Shown here: piece after piece, positions 12,621-15,519 of the stretch
How positions within the stretch are numbered: position 1 is the stretch's first letter
How the letters are laid out: every line of letters starts with the position of its first letter
Assembly (NCBI GenBank): GCA_900551885.1
Contig: URXS01000045.1
Location: 1-15,519, forward strand
Direction: 5' to 3'
Source of the DNA: an uncultured Oscillibacter sp.
GTDB taxonomy: Bacteria > Bacillota > Clostridia > Oscillospirales > Oscillospiraceae
DNA length: 15,519 nucleotides
The notes under the pieces: model-generated
Databases searched by the model: none
Told to the model about the DNA's origin: nothing
The model's input: the letters and a program-made list of their open reading frames with translations, nothing else
Made by a program: the position numbers and the translations under genes

Positions 12621-13898
12621 TCACTGGGGCTGCTCCGCATAGGGCGCCACCCGCCCCAGCACTCTGGGGGTGCAGACCGCCGTCACGTCAATGGTCTCGC
12701 CGTACTCCACGGACTCCACCTTGGCCTCCCGGTACAGCATGTCCAGCAACCCGCCCTTGTCGTAGGGCAGGTGCAGCACGCAGCGGCGGGTGCCGCTGTC
12801 CAGCCGTTGGGCGATCTTGGCCAACAAGTCGTCGATGCCGGCGCCGGTCCGGGCAGAGATGGTCACGATGTCCTCTCCATGGGGCATGATCTCCCCTGGC
12901 GGCAGCCGGTCACACTTGTTGAACACGTCGATCCGGGGCAGCTCCCCGGCACCCAACTCCATGATCAGATTCTCCACCACCTGGGCCTGTTGCTGCCACT
13001 CCGGGTTGGACACGTCGATGACGTGGAGCAGCAGATCCGCGTATTCCAGCTCCTCCAGGGTGGCCTTGAAGGCCTCCACCAACTGGTGGGGCAGCTTGCG
13101 GATGAAGCCCACGGTGTCGGAGATCACCACGTCCAGCGTGTCGCTGACCGTCAACAGGCGGCTGGTGGTGTCCAGGGTATCGAACAGGCGGTCGTTGGCA
13201 GGGATGCCCGCCCCGGTCAGCCGGTTCAGCAATGTGGATTTGCCGGCGTTGGTGTAGCCCACCACCGCCACCACGGGGATCTCATTCTTCTGCCGCCGCT
13301 GGCGCTGGGTCCCCCGGACCCGGCGCACCTCCTCCAGATCCGCCTTCAGTTTATCGATCTTGCGGTGGATGTGGCGGCGGTCCGTCTCCAACTGGGTCTC
13401 GCCGGGGCCCTTGGAGCCGATGGGCCCCTTGCCGCTGGTGCCCGCCTGGCGCTCCAGGTGGGTCCACATGCCGGTGAGCCTGGGCAGCAGGTACTGGTAC
13501 TGGGCCAACTCCACCTGGAGGCGGCCCTCCTTGGTGCGGGCCCGCTGGGCGAAGATATCCAGAATCAGGGCACACCGGTCCAGCACCTGGACCCCCAGCA
13601 GCTCTGTCAGCACCCGCATCTGGGAGGGCGACAGGTCGTTGTCGAAGATCACCATGGTGGCACCGGTGTTCTCGCAGTAAAGCTTGGCCTCCGCCACCTT
13701 TCCCTCGCCGATGAAGGTACGGGGATCCGGGCTGGGCCGGTTTTGCAGCATCATGCCGACGGTCTCCGCCCCGGCGGTCTCCACCAGGGCGCTGAGCTCC
13801 TCCAGGGTGGACTCGTCGGCGTTTTCCTCTTTTTTCAGTACCGGTGAGCTCAGGCCCACCAGCAGCACTTTGTCTCGAATGGTTTCTGTTTTCTCCAT
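12621..13898 (-). CDS. hflX: GTPase HflX
   Basis: 425 residues. The N-terminal HflX domain has the signature GPGETQLETDRR (164-175), preceded by a Gly-rich loop. The G domain has G1 GYTNAGKS (214-221), G3 DTVGF (261-265) and G4 NKCD (327-330). HflX binds the 50S subunit and rescues or splits stalled ribosomes, with known roles in heat and antibiotic stress. The ATG follows an AGGA-type site and lies 22 bp after the flavin reductase stop. It is the middle gene of a three-gene operon. Confidence 0.95.
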   Translation of the reverse strand: MEKTETIRDKVLLVGLSSPVLKKEENADESTLEELSALVETAGAETVGMMLQNRPSPDPRTFIGEGKVAEAKLYCENTGATMVIFDNDLSPSQMRVLTELLGVQVLDRCALILDIFAQRARTKEGRLQVELAQYQYLLPRLTGMWTHLERQAGTSGKGPIGSKGPGETQLETDRRHIHRKIDKLKADLEEVRRVRGTQRQRRQKNEIPVVAVVGYTNAGKSTLLNRLTGAGIPANDRLFDTLDTTSRLLTVSDTLDVVISDTVGFIRKLPHQLVEAFKATLEELEYADLLLHVIDVSNPEWQQQAQVVENLIMELGAGELPRIDVFNKCDRLPPGEIMPHGEDIVTISARTGAGIDDLLAKIAQRLDSGTRRCVLHLPYDKGGLLDMLYREAKVESVEYGETIDVTAVCTPRVLGRVAPYAEQPQ

Positions 13899-13920
13899 AG
13901 ATTCCTGTTCCTTCGGGTTA

Positions 13921-14436
13921 TTACCGGGTGTACGCCTCCATCACCTGGCCGGTGTAGATGCGATGCCAGCCGCCCCTCTCGCCGTAATAGGGCAGGATGG
14001 TCTTTTCCGCCGCCGGCAGGACGCTGGCAGGGTCCATGTCCTGGACGTAGACCTTCCGGCACACCAGGACCCACTCCGCCTCGTCGAAGAAGGGGGCATC
14101 CCCGGCGCCGTATCGGACCGTCAGGCCGCAGGCGGCGATCTTATCCACGTCCCGGCCGCTGTTGGCGCCGCAGAAGGCCACGACCTTCTGCTGGTCCGCC
14201 GGCATGATGGAGACAGTGAAATAATCGTGAGACTCCATAAAGGAGAAGGTATGCCGCTCAGGCCGTACGTACACCGTGCACACCGGCAGATTCCACAGCC
14301 GGCCCATCTGGCACCAGCCGATGGTCATGGTGTTGCAGCCGTTTTTGTCTCCGGCGGTCAGCAGAGGCGGCTGGGTGCCAAACACCCGCAGCACTTCCGG
14401 TGTCAGGGTTCCCAGTTCCACGGGATGCAAATTCAT
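13921..14436 (-). CDS. Flavin reductase-like (FMN-binding split-barrel) protein
   Basis: 171 residues. The N-terminal part reads PPLLTAGDKNGCNTMTIGW, then the GRLWNLPVCTVYVRPERHT and FMESHDYFTVSIM segments typical of the flavin reductase-like FMN-binding family (about 22-78). Clostridial members commonly sit alone and bind FMN; the electron acceptor is unknown. AAAGGAGC is located 8 nt upstream of ATG 14436. It is the first gene of the operon with hflX and yigZ. Confidence 0.88.
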   Translation of the reverse strand: MNLHPVELGTLTPEVLRVFGTQPPLLTAGDKNGCNTMTIGWCQMGRLWNLPVCTVYVRPERHTFSFMESHDYFTVSIMPADQQKVVAFCGANSGRDVDKIAACGLTVRYGAGDAPFFDEAEWVLVCRKVYVQDMDPASVLPAAEKTILPYYGERGGWHRIYTGQVMEAYTR

Positions 14437-14479
14437 AAAAAACGCTCCTTTCAGGCCCCAAATGTTGGTTGTTTCTCTC

Positions 14480-14508
14480 AGTATATGCGCTTGCGGCCAA
14501 AAAGTAAA
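14480..14508 (-). promoter_or_regulatory. Candidate promoter of the flavin reductase-hflX-yigZ operon
   Basis: On the minus strand, TTTACT (14503-14508) and TATACT (14480-14485) are separated by 17 bp. They lie 44 bp upstream of ATG 14436 and just downstream of the rpmE terminator. The -10 is good and the -35 matches at four of six positions. Confidence 0.55.
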
Positions 14509-14530
14509 GGTTCACCTCACCGGGCACCGG

Positions 14531-14568
14531 CAAAAAAAGGGTCTGCCGCGCCATGCAGCAGACCCTTT
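14531..14568 (-). terminator. Terminator of rpmE
   Basis: A 12-bp stem (AAAAGGGTCTGC 14534-14545 with GCAGACCCTTTT 14557-14568) and an 11-nt loop are followed on the minus strand by a run of seven T residues (14531-14537, partly in the stem). It starts 12 bp after the rpmE stop. Confidence 0.88.
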
Positions 14569-14580
14569 TGATGTGTCGAC

Positions 14581-14784
14581 TTACTTGTCCAGGCCGAACT
14601 TCTTGTTGAACTTGGCCACGCGTCCGCCGGTGTCCACCAGCTTCTGCTTGCCCGTGAAGAAGGGGTGACACTTCGAGCAGACTTCCACCTTGATATCCTT
14701 CTTGGTAGAACCTGTCTCAATCACATTACCGCAGGCGCAAGTAATCGTAGTCTGCTGATAATTGGGATGGATTCCTTCCTTCAT
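14581..14784 (-). CDS. rpmE: 50S ribosomal protein L31, zinc-binding form
   Basis: 67 residues beginning MKEGIHPNYQ, a hallmark of L31. The zinc ligands are present as C16-A-C18 and C36-SK-C39, so this is the zinc-containing (C+) type and not the zinc-free paralogue induced under zinc limitation. The closing VDTGGRVAKFNKKFGL is also typical. The ribosome binding site AGAGGTG precedes the ATG. The gene is monocistronic, with its own promoter and terminator. Confidence 0.97.
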   Translation of the reverse strand: MKEGIHPNYQQTTITCACGNVIETGSTKKDIKVEVCSKCHPFFTGKQKLVDTGGRVAKFNKKFGLDK

Positions 14785-14852
14785 TGCTCTCGTTCACCTC
14801 TTTCTCTTCCAGACTACCTTTGGGAAGCTTTCACCTCACAAAAGCGAATGTT

Positions 14853-14881
14853 AGTTTATCACACCTGACGGAGAATTGCAA
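14853..14881 (-). promoter_or_regulatory. Promoter of rpmE
   Basis: On the minus strand, TTGCAA (14876-14881) and TAAACT (14853-14858) are separated by exactly 17 bp, giving a leader of about 60 nt before ATG 14784. No zinc-regulator (Zur) dyad is evident. Confidence 0.65.
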
Positions 14882-14949
14882 GCTGTTTTCGAGGATTTTC
14901 CAAAAGTTTTTTTGAAATCCTCCATTTGGAGCAGCCGCTCTGTTTCTAC

Positions 14950-15444
14950 TCAGACCTCCACGGTCTGGCCGGGCACCAGGAAGTACAGCACCCGGCGGGC
15001 CACGGTTTTCTCCAGCACCCGCTCCAGGGCGTGACTGTACGCCTCCAACTGGGGCCGGTAGTGGGCAGCCCGCTCCGCGATCTCCTCCGGCGTGCGGACG
15101 CGGTCGGTCTTGAAGTCCACCACCGTCAGTCCCGCTGCCGTCTCGAAGCAGCAGTCCACCACGCCTTGTAACAGCATCCGGTCATCGCCGGTGGCGGCAG
15201 GGTCGTAGTCCCGCTCATCCATCAGCAACGTGAAGCGGTACTCCCGCAGAACATTTCCGGCCCGGCGGATCTCCTCCGCCAGGTCGCTCTTCAGAAACCG
15301 CTCCAGCGGCGCCGTCTCCACGGCGGCAGCCTGCTGGTCGGTCAGCAGCCCCCGACGGCGCAGGTCCTCCACCATCAGCTCCAGGGCCCGCTCCGCCACG
15401 GGGCGGAGCACCTGGGTGGTGGCGCTGTTATCCAGATAGATCAT
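14950..15444 (-). CDS. Chimeric ORF: cysteine desulfurase start fused in frame to the AddA C-terminal nuclease end
   Basis: 164 residues from ATG 15444, which has a strong GGAGG site 7 nt upstream. Residues 1-24 (MIYLDNSATTQVLRPVAERA...) are the N-terminus of a NifS/IscS-type cysteine desulfurase. Residues from about 25 on are the C-terminus of the AddA helicase-nuclease: VEDLRRRGLLTDQQAAAVE, REYRFTLLMDE, then the PD-(D/E)xK nuclease core LLQGVVDCCF (D97), GLTVVDFKTDRV (D110, K112), the YRPQLEAY motif (129-136), and the closing VLYFLVPGQTVEV. Neither protein is complete: the desulfurase lacks its PLP lysine and active Cys, and AddA lacks about a thousand residues including all helicase motifs. 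It is either a real deletion fusion or an assembly join. A lone nuclease domain product is not expected to work like AddAB. Confidence 0.85.
   Translation of the reverse strand: MIYLDNSATTQVLRPVAERALELMVEDLRRRGLLTDQQAAAVETAPLERFLKSDLAEEIRRAGNVLREYRFTLLMDERDYDPAATGDDRMLLQGVVDCCFETAAGLTVVDFKTDRVRTPEEIAERAAHYRPQLEAYSHALERVLEKTVARRVLYFLVPGQTVEV
15373..15444 (-). pseudogene. Cysteine desulfurase (NifS/IscS-like) N-terminal remnant
   Basis: Only the first ~24 codons of a class V aminotransferase-fold cysteine desulfurase are present, including the MIYLDNSATT start that is nearly invariant in this family, with its own ribosome binding site. The normal continuation (GNPSS and the PLP-binding parts) is replaced by AddA sequence. 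The junction lies near 15373, within a few codons. Confidence 0.75.
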
Positions 15445-15519
15445 GTTCCTTCCTCCCGCACCTCTTAGTGGTTGTAATCGTATTCTAAATATATGGCGGC
15501 AAGCCATGGGTTACGACAA

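Noticed and set aside
14882..14949. A possible hairpin (AGGATTT/AAATCCT) between rpmE and the chimeric ORF
   Set aside because: The stem is only 7 AT-rich base pairs with a 16-nt loop and no T-tract after it, so it is not convincing as a terminator.

Overview
This window looks like a chromosomal segment from a GC-rich, spore-forming, anaerobic Firmicute, most likely an Oscillospiraceae-type gut clostridium (Flavonifractor, Lawsonibacter or Oscillibacter-like). The evidence is the spoIIAA-spoIIAB-sigF operon, a BlaI/M56 regulatory pair, a Clostridia-style sigma/anti-sigma pair, strong AGGAGG ribosome binding sites and Bacillus-type LexA boxes. The assignment rests on gene content and style, not on a database search. 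I saw no tRNA, rRNA, CRISPR array, insertion sequence or phage gene.

Layout. 1-800: 3' part of an unrecognised membrane-anchored or secreted protein and its terminator. 801-3153 (+): an apparent SOS-controlled operon with three LexA-like boxes around a strong sigma-A promoter. It encodes a 41-residue single-pass membrane peptide, a radical SAM 'DNA modification/repair' protein ending in a beta-clamp-binding motif, and its partner DUF4130/TIGR03915 protein. 3041-4516 (-): spoIIAA-spoIIAB-sigF, whose 3' end overlaps the repair operon tail to tail by 113 bp. 4940-7195: a LysR regulator divergent from a malic enzyme. 7277-9271 (+): BlaI repressor and M56 peptidase sensor behind a promoter with two BlaI-type operators. 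9320-10960 (-): sigma-70-family factor and its membrane anti-sigma factor. 11129-11913: a PF06541 membrane protein divergent from a small HMA-fold protein lacking CxxC, with an 18-bp palindrome between them. 11960-14436 (-): flavin reductase, hflX and yigZ as a compact operon. 14581-14784 (-): rpmE. 14950-15444 (-): an in-frame chimera of a cysteine desulfurase start and the AddA C-terminal nuclease end.

How the parts relate. Several units are self-contained switches: LexA boxes on the repair cassette; SpoIIAA and SpoIIAB controlling SigF; BlaI and its protease; and sigma with anti-sigma. The most interesting unit is the SOS-type cassette. Known radical SAM/DUF4130 partners of unknown chemistry appear here with a LexA-type operator array, a tiny membrane peptide as first cistron and a sliding-clamp tether. 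The second point to check is the nifS/addA chimera at the right edge, which is either a real deletion fusion or an assembly error.
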